From: Ignavibacteriota bacterium
GTDB lineage: Bacteria; Bacteroidota; Ignavibacteria; Tepidaquicellales; OLB5
Reading direction: 5' to 3'
Assembly (NCBI GenBank): GCA_003820375.1
Contig: RPQH01000018.1
Coordinates: forward strand, 1-57,830
Length of the DNA stretch: 57,830 bases
The translations under genes were made by a program, and so were the position numbers. Numbering within the stretch: position 1 is the stretch's first letter; each line of letters starts with the position of its first letter. Positions 16,567 to 25,613 of this stretch are shown here, in pieces. The notes beneath the pieces are model-generated. The model did no database searches and was not told where the DNA came from. It saw only the letters and a list, made by a program, of their open reading frames with translations.

Positions 16567-19242
16567 ATGAAAAAGATATTATTCATTTTAGTACTTCTGC
16601 TAAGTTATATATATGTCGGACAAATTAATTCTCAGTGGCAGATTTTAAGCGGTCCTTCCGGAGCTGCAAGCTGGATTATTAACCCTAAGCCAAATGTTTT
16701 TATAGTACGCACAGATGTAGGTTTATTTAAATCAACAGATGGTACTTCAACCTGGTATCCATTAAGAAATGGTCCCGGTAATTTATTCCGTCCAACAGGT
16801 ACAACACTATCAGGGCAGGGAGATAAAATAATATTCAGTGTTTATGGTCATGTTATAGGAGCAGCCCGTATTTACCTGTCAACGGATTGCGGTGAAAACT
16901 GGGTTACATTGTCCGGTGCACAAAGAATGTCATCTGCTGCTTTCAAAGATAATTACATTTTTTATTCGCGTTCTGTGTCAGGAAGCGGACAGGATGGTAT
17001 ATTTCGTTCATCCGACAACGGTTTGAACTGGAATTATATCCCGCCGTTTAATGCTTCCGGTAAATTATTTGTAAAAGATAACTATGTTTTTTATCATTTA
17101 GGTGACAGTTTATTCCGTTCTGCTAATAATGGAGATTCATGGGAGTTTATATATAAAGGATTTTTAAAGTCATTTTGCAATTATAATAATTTTATTATTG
17201 CCGGCAATAATAATTATTTCTATAAATCATCGAATTATGGTGTTAATTGGGATACGAATTATATTGGTTTTAATATTGAACGAATGATACAATTAAATAA
17301 TAACATATATGCAGCCGATTCATGGGATTTTGGCTTTAAATATAGTACTGATGCCGGGATTACGTGGCAAAATGTCAGTGACAGCGTTCCTGTATCAACT
17401 GATTTCTGTGCAGAAGGAAATTCATTATATGTTTCGGATAATGGCATTTTAAAATCAACCAATTATGGGAATAACTGGATTTTCAGAGGCAAAGGAGTTA
17501 CTTCGTTAAGCATATATAAAGTCTTTTGTGATAATAATAATATTTTTGCATTTAATAATAGTAGCATCAGTATTTCAAATGATAACGGTGAGAGCTGGAG
17601 CAATATTTATGATAATCTTATACCGGGAGGAAATCAAACTTTTTCTGCAGTTAATGGGAATTATTTTGTCGCTACCGATTCCGGTATTTACAAATCAACT
17701 AATAACGGAATAAACTGGGCTAATATCACAGGTTCAATTCCATGGAGCACAGGCGGAGGAAATACTGTTGGCAGTGCATTCGGGCAATTATATTTCTATT
17801 CTCCTGCAGCAGGTTTATTGAAATCTACAAACCTTGGTATATCATGGATTACTCTGCCGGTATTTCCCGGTACCGGTATCAATTATTTTATGGAACACAA
17901 TAACAACCTGTTTGTTTACACTACTGAAATTCATGGTTTATACAGGTCATCTGATATGGGTAATAGCTGGCTTACTATTAATAATGGAATAACCGATACA
18001 TCTGTTGCAATAAGAGGATTAACTTTTAGCGGAAACGACCTGTATTGTGTCACTGCCTATATGGCATTCAAATCAATGGATGAAGGAAATACTTGGATAA
18101 ATGTTCAGAACGGAATAAATGCTCCATCTCCTTCTTTTCGGGGGATAACTGCATCGCAGGGAAATGTATGTATTGCTTCTTACAGGAATGGCGTGTATGT
18201 AACTTCAAATGGCGGGGCGAATTGGATACTTACAAATAATGGGTTGTTAAATGATTACGTTTACAGTATTACATCTACCAATACTCATGTATTTACTTCT
18301 ACAGCTGCAGGCGCAGATTATGAAAGCGGAGTTTACCGCGCACCAGCCGGTGGATTATTTGTAACTTACTCAGTTTCAGGTAATGTATCATATGCTGATA
18401 ACAGCTTACCGGTTTCAACGGGTTATGTAAAAGCTTTAAAGTATGACAGGGTTAATGATTTGGTTATTACACTTGATTCAACTCAAATACTATCTAACGG
18501 GAATTATGTTCTTCCTAAAGTACCGCAGGATACAACTTACATTATGGCTTATGACGATGATGAGGAATTTGTTCCTACATATCATGACTCATCAATAAAC
18601 TGGCAGAATGCAACTGTTGTGATACCAACAGGAAATATGACAGGCGTTGATATAATGGTGTACCGCATTGTGAACAGCTTCATCAATATGCATATTGGAG
18701 GTGGTGTATTTAAAACAGAGGTATCACCTTATATTGGAATTAAAGATGCAATAGTTTATGCAACGGCATTCGGGCAGTACAGGGGATATTCAATTTCAAA
18801 CTCAAACGGTGCATACCAGATAGATTCATTATTTCCCGGGTTGTATCAAATGACCTGTGACCGTCTCGGATATAATTTTCAGACAAAAAATATTACTCTA
18901 ACATATTATAACTCAGATACTACAAGCTTTTATCTGACTCTGTTTACAGATGTAAAAAAAATAAGTACAGGAATACCGCTTGAATATAAACTTGATCAAT
19001 GTTTCCCTAATCCTTTCAATCCCGTAACCACGATAAGATTTGAAATTCCCAAAACATCTGTTGTGAAACTGGTTATATATGATATACTGGGAAGAGAAGC
19101 CGCTGTACTGATTGATGAAAAATTAAATACAGGTATTTACAACGCAGAATGGGATGCATCGGCTTTATCTTCCGGTGTTTATTTTTACAGGTTTAGTGCA
19201 GATGATTTTGTCTCCACAAAAAAAATGGTATTGCTCAAATAG
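16567..19242 (+). CDS. Large secreted beta-propeller protein with carboxypeptidase-regulatory-like domain and T9SS sorting domain
   Basis: 891 residues. A signal peptide (MKKILFILVLLLSYIYVG) is followed by about twelve BNR/Ycf48-like repeats (G-[IVL]-[FY]-[RK]-S-x-[DN]-x-G-x-x-W) to about residue 595. Residues 600-790 hold two beta-sandwich modules. The second has the S-N-S-N-G-A-Y-Q-I-D-S-L-F-P-G-L-Y pattern of carboxypeptidase-regulatory-like (CarboxypepD_reg) domains. The T9SS sorting domain begins at the FPNPFNPVTT motif, where the usual N-Y before P is replaced by C-F. It is the longest BNR-repeat protein of the window. Surface binding role is inferred. No transcription terminator is obvious; a short TCCGGA-based hairpin lies at 19281-19300. 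Confidence 0.85.
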   Translation: MKKILFILVLLLSYIYVGQINSQWQILSGPSGAASWIINPKPNVFIVRTDVGLFKSTDGTSTWYPLRNGPGNLFRPTGTTLSGQGDKIIFSVYGHVIGAARIYLSTDCGENWVTLSGAQRMSSAAFKDNYIFYSRSVSGSGQDGIFRSSDNGLNWNYIPPFNASGKLFVKDNYVFYHLGDSLFRSANNGDSWEFIYKGFLKSFCNYNNFIIAGNNNYFYKSSNYGVNWDTNYIGFNIERMIQLNNNIYAADSWDFGFKYSTDAGITWQNVSDSVPVSTDFCAEGNSLYVSDNGILKSTNYGNNWIFRGKGVTSLSIYKVFCDNNNIFAFNNSSISISNDNGESWSNIYDNLIPGGNQTFSAVNGNYFVATDSGIYKSTNNGINWANITGSIPWSTGGGNTVGSAFGQLYFYSPAAGLLKSTNLGISWITLPVFPGTGINYFMEHNNNLFVYTTEIHGLYRSSDMGNSWLTINNGITDTSVAIRGLTFSGNDLYCVTAYMAFKSMDEGNTWINVQNGINAPSPSFRGITASQGNVCIASYRNGVYVTSNGGANWILTNNGLLNDYVYSITSTNTHVFTSTAAGADYESGVYRAPAGGLFVTYSVSGNVSYADNSLPVSTGYVKALKYDRVNDLVITLDSTQILSNGNYVLPKVPQDTTYIMAYDDDEEFVPTYHDSSINWQNATVVIPTGNMTGVDIMVYRIVNSFINMHIGGGVFKTEVSPYIGIKDAIVYATAFGQYRGYSISNSNGAYQIDSLFPGLYQMTCDRLGYNFQTKNITLTYYNSDTTSFYLTLFTDVKKISTGIPLEYKLDQCFPNPFNPVTTIRFEIPKTSVVKLVIYDILGREAAVLIDEKLNTGIYNAEWDASALSSGVYFYRFSADDFVSTKKMVLLK

Positions 19243-19316
19243 TGACATAGGGTACTATGGTAAATAATTCCTGAAGTGAATCCGGAGAAATATTTCCGGA
19301 TTAAGTAAAAATTTTT

Positions 19317-19437
19317 AAAGAGGTTGTCTCAAAAGTCGTCCCCACTCAATTCCCAATTTCTATTTGGGAATTTTTTTATTTTTTCGGCAATATTGGACTT
19401 TCAATTTATAAAATTAGGGCTTTCAAGACACCTCTTT
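19317..19437. mobile_element. 121-bp MITE-like element
   Basis: The termini are AAAGAGGTTGTCTCAAAAG (left) and CTTTCAAGACACCTCTTT (right), an imperfect 18-bp inverted repeat of the GAGACAACCTC type seen at the ends of several DDE-transposase IS families. The centre holds the palindrome CCCAATTTCTATTTGGG (in 19348-19372), related to cores at 11098 and 57604. It carries no transposase, so it would be non-autonomous. Confidence 0.65.
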
Positions 19438-19630
19438 TTAAATATTATCACAAAATCCTTTACCTGGAATTTTAAACATTATAATTTACTTATCCCGGTG
19501 CATAAGGTTCGTTTCAAAGTATTGTAAAATCTGATTTAAACCATTATATTTATTAAAGATAGCATACTGATTTCTCTCTATTTAAACTACTGATATCCTG
19601 CTGAATTGGATAATTTTATTATTCAGAAAA

Positions 19631-21751
19631 ATGAAAAGCTTAAAATATTTCCTTTTCTTGTTAATTTTAATTCAATACGCATCATACTCACAATGGTTTT
19701 ATAAAAAAGGACCTGAGGTAACATCCACATTATATGATATTCATATCTTTCCGGATAATTCGGTTGTTGCTGCAGGAGATAATTATAGTATCCTGTCTAC
19801 TGACCAGGGCAGCAATTGGACCAGTACCTGCATTCCTGGTTATTTAATAAATTGCTCATTTTTTCTTGATAATGGCATAGGTTATGCAGGTGACCATTAT
19901 GGATATATGTTAAAAAGCACTAACAGGGGTTCAAACTGGACGGTATTGACCAGATTAGATTCTTTCCTGATATATAGTGTTTTCTTTGTAACATCTTCCA
20001 CTGGATGGGCAGGAACTACTACCGAGAAAATATATAAAACCACAAATGGAGGTGCAAACTGGTTCCTACAGCTTTCCAATGGAAGCCACGGAATTACTTC
20101 AATCCATTTTATTAACCTGAATGAGGGTTGGGCTTTAGGCGGGGCATGGAATAATCATATATTCCATACAACTAATGGTGGTAATAACTGGATTCTCCAA
20201 AATGAGAATATTTCTATTTCTGATTCTCCTCCAAGTTTAAAATGTTTATATTTTGTTGATTCCCTAACAGGATATGCCGGAGGAAATCAGGGGTTAACTA
20301 TGTATACAACTAACGGAGGACAAAATTGGTACACAAGATTTATTAATGGTATTAGTTTTTTCAAAATTCAGTTTGTAAATAATTTAAAGGGATGGGGCAG
20401 TTGTTATAACAATGTCTATGCTACTACAAATGGTGGAATCAATTGGACTAAACAAACAAACGGTACTGACTATGGCTCACTTGGGCTTAATTTCAAAGAC
20501 AAAATGACCGGATGGTCTTCCGGATATAACGGCAAAACATTTTATACCTCCAATGGTGGAGTAAACTGGATTTTAAAGTCAGGGGCTAATGATAATGGAA
20601 ATTACAAATGTATATTTTTTTCTGATTTGAATAACGGATGGGTTGCCGGCGATGAAGGTGCAATTTATAAATCTTCCGATGGTGGAGATAGCTGGACACC
20701 TCTTCCGAAAATTAGCTCTGATAATGTTAATTCCATATACTTTAATGATTCTCTTAACGGATGGTCAACACGAACCGCTTTTGTATTTAAGACTACTAAC
20801 GGCGGGTTTGATTGGGATACAATGTTAATTGCACCAGGTTCTGATTTTTATGATATCGGATTTATTAATCAGCAAACAGGATTTGCAGCAGGTAACTCAA
20901 CCAGTCCTCTTGATTCAGGATTTGTTTACAAAACATCAAATGCAGGTACAAACTGGCTGAAGGTTTTTAATGGTGGTGATTCTACCGGGCTGTTAGATTT
21001 CTGTTTTCCAAATTCTGAAACCGGGTATGCCTGCGGATATAATTACAACCTTTTTAAAACCACAAATTCAGGGGATAATTGGTTTCCAGTTAGCTCTATG
21101 AGCACTATCAATAAAGTTTTCAGGAAAATGTATTTTATAAATCCTTATGTTGGTTGGATAGCAGGAAACAACGGCGTTATTTTGATGACTTATGACGGCG
21201 GTTATAGTTTTGTAAACCGTTCAATCAATATAACTGCAAACATTAACAGCATATTTTTTTCTACTTCAACAATTGGTCATGCATGTTCTTCAGATGGAAC
21301 TGTATATATGACTACAGACGGCGGTGCAACCTGGAATATAGTATTAACCGGATGCAGTAGTGAATTTAATTCTATTTATTTTATTAATTCAGATGTTGGC
21401 TGGATAGCAGGTTCATTACACAGCATTTTAAAAACAACCAATGGCGGCGGTCCTGTTGGCAGCGGTACTGCTCAAAATAATAATCCTGCAGTTTTTAGTT
21501 TATCACAAAATTATCCAAATCCATTTAATCCAAAAACAAATATCAATTATCAGTTACCGGTTAACAGTAACGTAAAGTTATCGATATTTGATATTACCGG
21601 AAGAGAGATTGCAATATTAGTTAATCAAAAGCAAAATGCAGGGAGTTATAATGTGGAATGGAATGCATCTGATTTTGCAAGCGGAGTATATTTCTACAAG
21701 CTGGAAACAGAAAGATTCACTCAATCTAAACGGATGGTGCTTATAAAATAA
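19631..21751 (+). CDS. Secreted Ycf48/BNR-like beta-propeller protein with T9SS sorting domain
   Basis: 706 residues. The signal peptide is MKSLKYFLFLLILIQYASYSQ. About fourteen repeats follow with the pattern [FY]-x-x-x-x-x-G-W-x-x-G, then [IV]-x-x-T-T-N-G-G-x-x-W, as in photosystem-II-assembly-like (Ycf48) propellers common in this phylum. The T9SS domain starts NYPNPFNPKTNINYQL and ends RMVLIK. Forty-four bases of its sorting domain (21623-21666) are identical to those of the 13111-14736 gene, suggesting recombination between cargo genes. A terminator follows directly. Function beyond secretion and surface display cannot be read from the sequence. Confidence 0.85.
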   Translation: MKSLKYFLFLLILIQYASYSQWFYKKGPEVTSTLYDIHIFPDNSVVAAGDNYSILSTDQGSNWTSTCIPGYLINCSFFLDNGIGYAGDHYGYMLKSTNRGSNWTVLTRLDSFLIYSVFFVTSSTGWAGTTTEKIYKTTNGGANWFLQLSNGSHGITSIHFINLNEGWALGGAWNNHIFHTTNGGNNWILQNENISISDSPPSLKCLYFVDSLTGYAGGNQGLTMYTTNGGQNWYTRFINGISFFKIQFVNNLKGWGSCYNNVYATTNGGINWTKQTNGTDYGSLGLNFKDKMTGWSSGYNGKTFYTSNGGVNWILKSGANDNGNYKCIFFSDLNNGWVAGDEGAIYKSSDGGDSWTPLPKISSDNVNSIYFNDSLNGWSTRTAFVFKTTNGGFDWDTMLIAPGSDFYDIGFINQQTGFAAGNSTSPLDSGFVYKTSNAGTNWLKVFNGGDSTGLLDFCFPNSETGYACGYNYNLFKTTNSGDNWFPVSSMSTINKVFRKMYFINPYVGWIAGNNGVILMTYDGGYSFVNRSINITANINSIFFSTSTIGHACSSDGTVYMTTDGGATWNIVLTGCSSEFNSIYFINSDVGWIAGSLHSILKTTNGGGPVGSGTAQNNNPAVFSLSQNYPNPFNPKTNINYQLPVNSNVKLSIFDITGREIAILVNQKQNAGSYNVEWNASDFASGVYFYKLETERFTQSKRMVLIK

Positions 21752-21766
21752 TTCAGCATAAATATT

Positions 21767-21802
21767 AAAAAAAAAACAGGTCTTACAAGCCTGTCTTTTT
21801 TT
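21767..21802 (+). terminator. Rho-independent terminator
   Basis: ACAGG pairs with CCTGT around a nine-base loop, with a long A-run before and T-run after, just past the T9SS gene stop. Confidence 0.75.
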
Positions 21803-21919
21803 ATTAGCATTGTTTTTTCAGATGTTATATTATACTGTTTTATATGGATTTTTTTAAAAACTTTTTCGTTCTTTTTTTCATTATAATATTGAGAAAACTA
21901 ATGAAAGGAGAATAGAAAA

Positions 21920-22114
21920 ATGAACAGACTTCAAATAGGCGGAAGATGGAACGAATTAAAAGGTAAGGTAAAGCAGAAATGGGCAAATTTAACTGACGAC
22001 GATTTAAAATACGAAGAAGGCAAAGATGATGAATTAGTCGGAAGAATTGAAAAGAAAACAGGCGATACTGCCGAAAATATCAGAAATTTCTTCCGTGGTC
22101 TCACAAAAGGTTAA
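21920..22114 (+). CDS. CsbD-family stress protein
   Basis: 64 residues matching CsbD-like proteins: GGRWNELKGKVKQKWANLTDDDL, with the family's W-x-x-L-K-G-x-x-K-x-x-W-G/A-x-L-T-D-D-D core, followed by GKDDELVGRIEKKTGDT. These small, highly charged proteins are induced by general stress in many bacteria; their biochemical role is not known. A strong AGGAG ribosome site lies ten bases upstream of the ATG and the gene is closed by its own terminator, so it is a monocistronic unit expected to be well expressed. An AT-rich stretch with TATAAT about 30 bases upstream may be the promoter's -10 box. Confidence 0.88.
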   Translation: MNRLQIGGRWNELKGKVKQKWANLTDDDLKYEEGKDDELVGRIEKKTGDTAENIRNFFRGLTKG

Positions 22115-22138
22115 GGTTAATCTATAATGTAAATGCAG

Positions 22139-22179
22139 AGTTTCCTTCTATAATTTGCTTTTGGAAGGAAACTTTTTTT
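22139..22179 (+). terminator. Rho-independent terminator of csbD-like gene
   Basis: AGTTTCCTTC pairs with GAAGGAAACT (ten perfect base pairs), followed by seven T residues. Confidence 0.85.
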
Positions 22180-22265
22180 GTTATATTCTCAAAAAACTTA
22201 ACGAACTCTTCATTGTTTTTACATAAATAGATATGTAAATTGGTATAACTATTATCTGAAAAACT

Positions 22266-22970
22266 ATGAAAAACAGCATTTTTATATTTATTTTCTTATT
22301 TATACCGGTGTTTATATTTGCACAAAAAGGTCCCGTTTTTGAAATTGACGGCGGCGAGACTATAAAACTCGGCAACCAGATAAGAGGTAAAGAGGTTGTG
22401 CACGAAATTCAATTTAAAAACAGCGGAGATGAAGGTCTGAAAATTAACTCGGTAGTTACTACATGCGGATGTTCATCAGCTTTATTGTCTAAAGACTCGC
22501 TTCTGCCCGGTGAAACAGGCAGTATTAAGTTTACTTTCAACGGTAGTGGATTTGGTGAAGTACAAAAAAATGTGAATGTAAGTACAAATGAAAAAGAATA
22601 CAACAATCATACAATTGTAATGGTTATTAATTTGGTTGATCCATTGACAGTTGACCCTGCTTCTGTATTGGCTGACGGTAAAAAAGGAGATGAGATATCA
22701 AAGATTATTACACTTAGCAATACCCTTAGCAGGGAAATTCAAATTACTGAAATAGCATCAAACTCACCGGCTGTTGTTATAACAAGTGATAAAGATGTTA
22801 TTAATTCAGGTGAATCAGCAACATTCAAAATTGCAATAACAATATATGAAGATTCTCCGGTCAATGCGGCAGTAACAATTAAGACTTCAGAAGGTGAATA
22901 TAATGTCCCGATATTTGTTGATGTGAAAAGTGATACAGATGTTAAAACAGATGTAAAGAACGAAAACTAA
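22266..22970 (+). CDS. DUF1573 exported protein
   Basis: 234 residues. A signal peptide (MKNSIFIFIFLFIPVFIFAQ) is followed by a DUF1573 domain (about 25-125) with F-x-N-S-G-D-E-x-L-x-I and the hallmark TTCGCSSA, then LLPGETGSIKFTF. A second, CGC-free Ig-like module occupies about 130-225. DUF1573 is related to ASPM/SPD2/Hydin folds; the CGC motif is invariant in the family but its role is unproven. It leads a five-gene plus-strand run in which the MauE-like protein and a second DUF1573 protein also carry C-G-C. Twelve bases separate its stop from the rhodanese gene. Confidence 0.85.
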   Translation: MKNSIFIFIFLFIPVFIFAQKGPVFEIDGGETIKLGNQIRGKEVVHEIQFKNSGDEGLKINSVVTTCGCSSALLSKDSLLPGETGSIKFTFNGSGFGEVQKNVNVSTNEKEYNNHTIVMVINLVDPLTVDPASVLADGKKGDEISKIITLSNTLSREIQITEIASNSPAVVITSDKDVINSGESATFKIAITIYEDSPVNAAVTIKTSEGEYNVPIFVDVKSDTDVKTDVKNEN

Positions 22971-22982
22971 CTCATATTAAAA

Positions 22983-23678
22983 TTGTCAAAAAGAACTGCA
23001 CTTGAAATTGCCGTAATAATTTTAATTGTTCTGGTGGTTGGAATTTTGTATAATATTTCCAGTCCGCAGCCATTGCCTTTTATTGGTGAGGGCAAGAACA
23101 TTGATTTCAGCCGCAGTGACAGTTTATTACTTGCCTTACAAAAGCAGGATTCAATCCAGAAGACTGCAGATTCATTGAAAAATTTATCCATGAAACGGGA
23201 AGATTCATTAAAGCTTCTCAACGAACAGCGTATTCAGGATTCATTGATGACTGCACGCATTCAGGATTCCACAAAACGGGTGAATGATTCGTTAAAAGCA
23301 GTTCAAAAAAGAATTGATGATTCATTAAAAACTGCTTCGGCTACACAGCAGGATATTGTAAAACCAATTGATATAAAAGTTGACTTTGCGAAGGCATTAT
23401 TTGATAAGGGTTACCAGTTCATAGATGCAAGAGATGAAGCGGATTACAGTGCCGGCTCAATAAAAGGTGCCATAAGCATTCCTTTTCACCATCTTGAAGA
23501 CCACAGGAAACGGCTTGAAGGAATGAATAAGGATGCTGTTTACATAGCATACTGCAGCTCTGCTTGCGATGTAAGTATTGACCTTGCATACGCAATGGCA
23601 AAGATGGGTTTCAAAAAAGTATATATTTTCCATGGCGGGTGGGATGAATGGAATAAATTAGGATACCCTGCAAACTGA
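22983..23678 (+). CDS. Membrane-anchored rhodanese-domain protein
   Basis: 231 residues from a TTG start; no nearby ATG fits. One membrane anchor is at about residues 6-24. The segment about 38-120 is a charged helical linker with repeated [KR]-x-x-D-S-L-[KM] heptad-like units, likely a coiled coil. The C-terminal rhodanese domain (about 128-231) has FIDARDEADYSAGSIKGA, and an active-site loop YCSSACDVS whose first cysteine is the expected sulfur carrier. The usual arginine after the catalytic cysteine is absent, so substrate may differ from thiosulfate. It sits between two DUF1573 genes and a MauE-like gene, pointing to sulfur or thiol transfer on the periplasmic side. Confidence 0.82.
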   Translation: MSKRTALEIAVIILIVLVVGILYNISSPQPLPFIGEGKNIDFSRSDSLLLALQKQDSIQKTADSLKNLSMKREDSLKLLNEQRIQDSLMTARIQDSTKRVNDSLKAVQKRIDDSLKTASATQQDIVKPIDIKVDFAKALFDKGYQFIDARDEADYSAGSIKGAISIPFHHLEDHRKRLEGMNKDAVYIAYCSSACDVSIDLAYAMAKMGFKKVYIFHGGWDEWNKLGYPAN

Positions 23679-23679
23679 T

Positions 23680-24135
23680 ATGAGAAAAATATTTGAAAAT
23701 AAACAATTCTGGATTTTAGTACGTATAGTGCTGGGTGCATTATTTATTTATTCCAGCATGGATAAGCTGGCCAATATGGGGGAGTTTGCCAAGGTAATTT
23801 ATTTCTACCGTATGCTTCCCGCAGGATGGGAAAATCTTCTTGCAATATTTTTACCGTGGCTTGAGTTTATCACAGGATTACTGCTTGTAGTAGGCAGGTT
23901 TAATCGCGGTGCATCATTGCTTTATTCATCTATGCTTGTTATTTTTATTATTGCTTTATCACAGGCATTATTAAGAGGACTGGATATCTCATGCGGTTGT
24001 TTCAGCGTAAAACCATCCACAACCTCTGAGGTTTGGGTGCGAATTATATTGGATTTTATTATGTTATTCTTTAGTGTTAACCTTTACATGTTTTTATCAA
24101 GACAGGAAGAAAAAATTAATCAGAAAACTATATGA
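23680..24135 (+). CDS. MauE/DoxX-family redox-associated membrane protein
   Basis: 151 residues with four membrane helices (about 8-28, 48-67, 74-95 and 115-138). The family features are RIVLGALFIYSSMDKL in helix 1, a proline in LPWLEFITG, and the cysteine pair LDISCGCFSV before the last helix. MauE and DoxX-like proteins are associated with disulfide formation or thiol redox of envelope proteins, MauE being required for methylamine dehydrogenase maturation. Its start is one base after the rhodanese stop, and it overlaps the next gene by four bases (ATGA), so the three are translationally coupled. Confidence 0.85.
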   Translation: MRKIFENKQFWILVRIVLGALFIYSSMDKLANMGEFAKVIYFYRMLPAGWENLLAIFLPWLEFITGLLLVVGRFNRGASLLYSSMLVIFIIALSQALLRGLDISCGCFSVKPSTTSEVWVRIILDFIMLFFSVNLYMFLSRQEEKINQKTI

Positions 24136-24563
24136 AATCAGAGAATATTAAAAAAATTGCATTTTTCGTAATCGGCTTATTCGTTGTGGGAGCATTTTCG
24201 GCATTCCTGATATCAAAGAAAATGCATGACCCTGCATTGTTTGGACCGACTATATATTTCACAGAGGAAAAACATGACTTTGGTGAAGTTAAACAGGGAC
24301 CGGCAGTACTTGGAGAGTTTGAATTTATGAATACCGGGCAGGAAACTCTTATTATTAAAGGAGTAACAGCTTCCTGCGGATGCACAAGTGCTATGGTTGA
24401 TGAAAAAAAGGAATTTGCACCCGGTGAAAAAGGAAAGATTAAATATACTTTTAATACCGAAGGCAGAAACGGTGTAAATGAAAAAATCATAACGGTTGAA
24501 TCGAACGATGTGAAAAATCCGAGAAAGACACTTTCATTTACATGTAATATTGTTGTACCGTAA
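24132..24563 (+). CDS. DUF1573 protein, membrane-anchored
   Basis: 143 residues: an N-terminal membrane anchor (about 8-27), then a single DUF1573 domain with KHDFGEVKQG, F-M-N-T-G-Q-E-x-L-I-I, and the motif ASCGCTSA, then FAPGEKGKIKYTF and a conserved T-V-E-S-N-D. There is no second Ig-like module, unlike the 22266-22970 protein, so the two are paralogues of different architecture. ATGA overlap with the MauE-like gene indicates coupled expression. A periplasmic partner role for the MauE/rhodanese proteins is inferred only from the operon and the shared C-G-C motif. Confidence 0.85.
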   Translation: MKSENIKKIAFFVIGLFVVGAFSAFLISKKMHDPALFGPTIYFTEEKHDFGEVKQGPAVLGEFEFMNTGQETLIIKGVTASCGCTSAMVDEKKEFAPGEKGKIKYTFNTEGRNGVNEKIITVESNDVKNPRKTLSFTCNIVVP

Positions 24564-24566
24564 ATA

Positions 24567-25373
24567 ATGAAAGCAGGATATTTCCAATTTAAACCGGCGT
24601 TCTGCAAACCTGAGAAGAACATAGAGAAAATAAATACTGCATTAAAAGATAAAGATTTTGATTTAATTGTATTGCCCGAGTTAGCTAACTCGGGCTATTT
24701 TTTTTCTTCTTTTGATGAAGTGGAATCTGCTTCAGAGGAAATTCCATCGGGGAAGTTTTGCAAAGCATTAAGAGTGATTTCGGATGAAAAGAATTGTGCA
24801 GTCATTGCAGGTATATGCGAAAAAGCCGGAGATAAATATTACAATTCCTCTGTACTTATTATGCCGGGAAAGGATATAATCACTTACAGGAAAATACATC
24901 TTTTTTATGAGGAGAAAAAATGGTTTGCTGAAAGTGATACGCCGTTCAGTGTGCACTCATTCAGCAATAAAAGAGTAAATGATGTAAAGATTGGAATGAT
25001 GATATGTTTTGACTGGATATTTCCTGAATCTGCAAGGACATTAGCATTAAAAGGAGCACAAATAATCTGCCACCCGTCTAATCTTGTTCTGCCGTATTGC
25101 CAGGATGCAATGGTAACAAGAGCACTTGAGAACCGGGTATTTACAATAACTGCCAACAGAACAGGTATTGATACTAACAGGGAAGGTAAAGAGTTGTCTT
25201 TTACAGGAATGAGTGAGATTGTAAATCCGAAAGGAAAAATTTTACACCGCGGTACAATTGAAGATGACGAAGTTGTAATCCTTGATATTAATCCTGAAGA
25301 AGCATTGGATAAAAATGTTAATTCATTTAACAATGCTTTCACCGATAGAAAAGAAGAATTTTATTTTAAGTAG
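24567..25373 (+). CDS. Carbon-nitrogen hydrolase (nitrilase superfamily)
   Basis: 268 residues covering one complete nitrilase-superfamily domain. The catalytic triad is visible as E38 (LPELANSGYF), K109 (YRKIHLF) and C147 (GMMICFDWIFPE). These enzymes hydrolyse amides or nitriles, commonly omega-amides or N-carbamoyl compounds. The sequence does not show which substrate, though F-D-W after the cysteine and the overall layout resemble the beta-ureidopropionase/omega-amidase side. It lies three bases after the DUF1573 stop and is probably the last gene of that operon; a metabolic link to the thiol genes is not obvious. No terminator is seen, and a GAGTG repeat array follows. Confidence 0.88.
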   Translation: MKAGYFQFKPAFCKPEKNIEKINTALKDKDFDLIVLPELANSGYFFSSFDEVESASEEIPSGKFCKALRVISDEKNCAVIAGICEKAGDKYYNSSVLIMPGKDIITYRKIHLFYEEKKWFAESDTPFSVHSFSNKRVNDVKIGMMICFDWIFPESARTLALKGAQIICHPSNLVLPYCQDAMVTRALENRVFTITANRTGIDTNREGKELSFTGMSEIVNPKGKILHRGTIEDDEVVILDINPEEALDKNVNSFNNAFTDRKEEFYFK

Positions 25374-25377
25374 TGGA

Positions 25378-25440
25378 TTAGTGTATGGAGTGAATAGAGT
25401 GTGTAGAGTGAATAGAGTGTATAGAGTGTATTGAGTGCTC
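25378..25440. repeat. GAGTG-type 9-bp tandem repeat
   Basis: About seven units of GTGTATAGA/GTGAATAGA immediately follow the nitrilase gene. A GGCAGGCGTGTTACTGC fragment at 25452-25475 also occurs near 14785-14803. Confidence 0.8.
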
Positions 25441-25613
25441 CAAAGGAGTCCAGGGACAGGCAGGCGTGTTACTGCATATTATTTATAAAAGAATTTCGTT
25501 ATGTCATTGTCACTCATAGTGACTGTCTGTACTTAATTTTGCTGTTAGTTTGTAAGAGTAAATTATAAATCCTCTAAAATTCTTAATTCTTTATTCTTTA
25601 TTTTTAATTGATT

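Noticed and set aside
19324..19527. 67-codon open frame
   Set aside because: It starts inside the MITE-like element and translates its palindrome.
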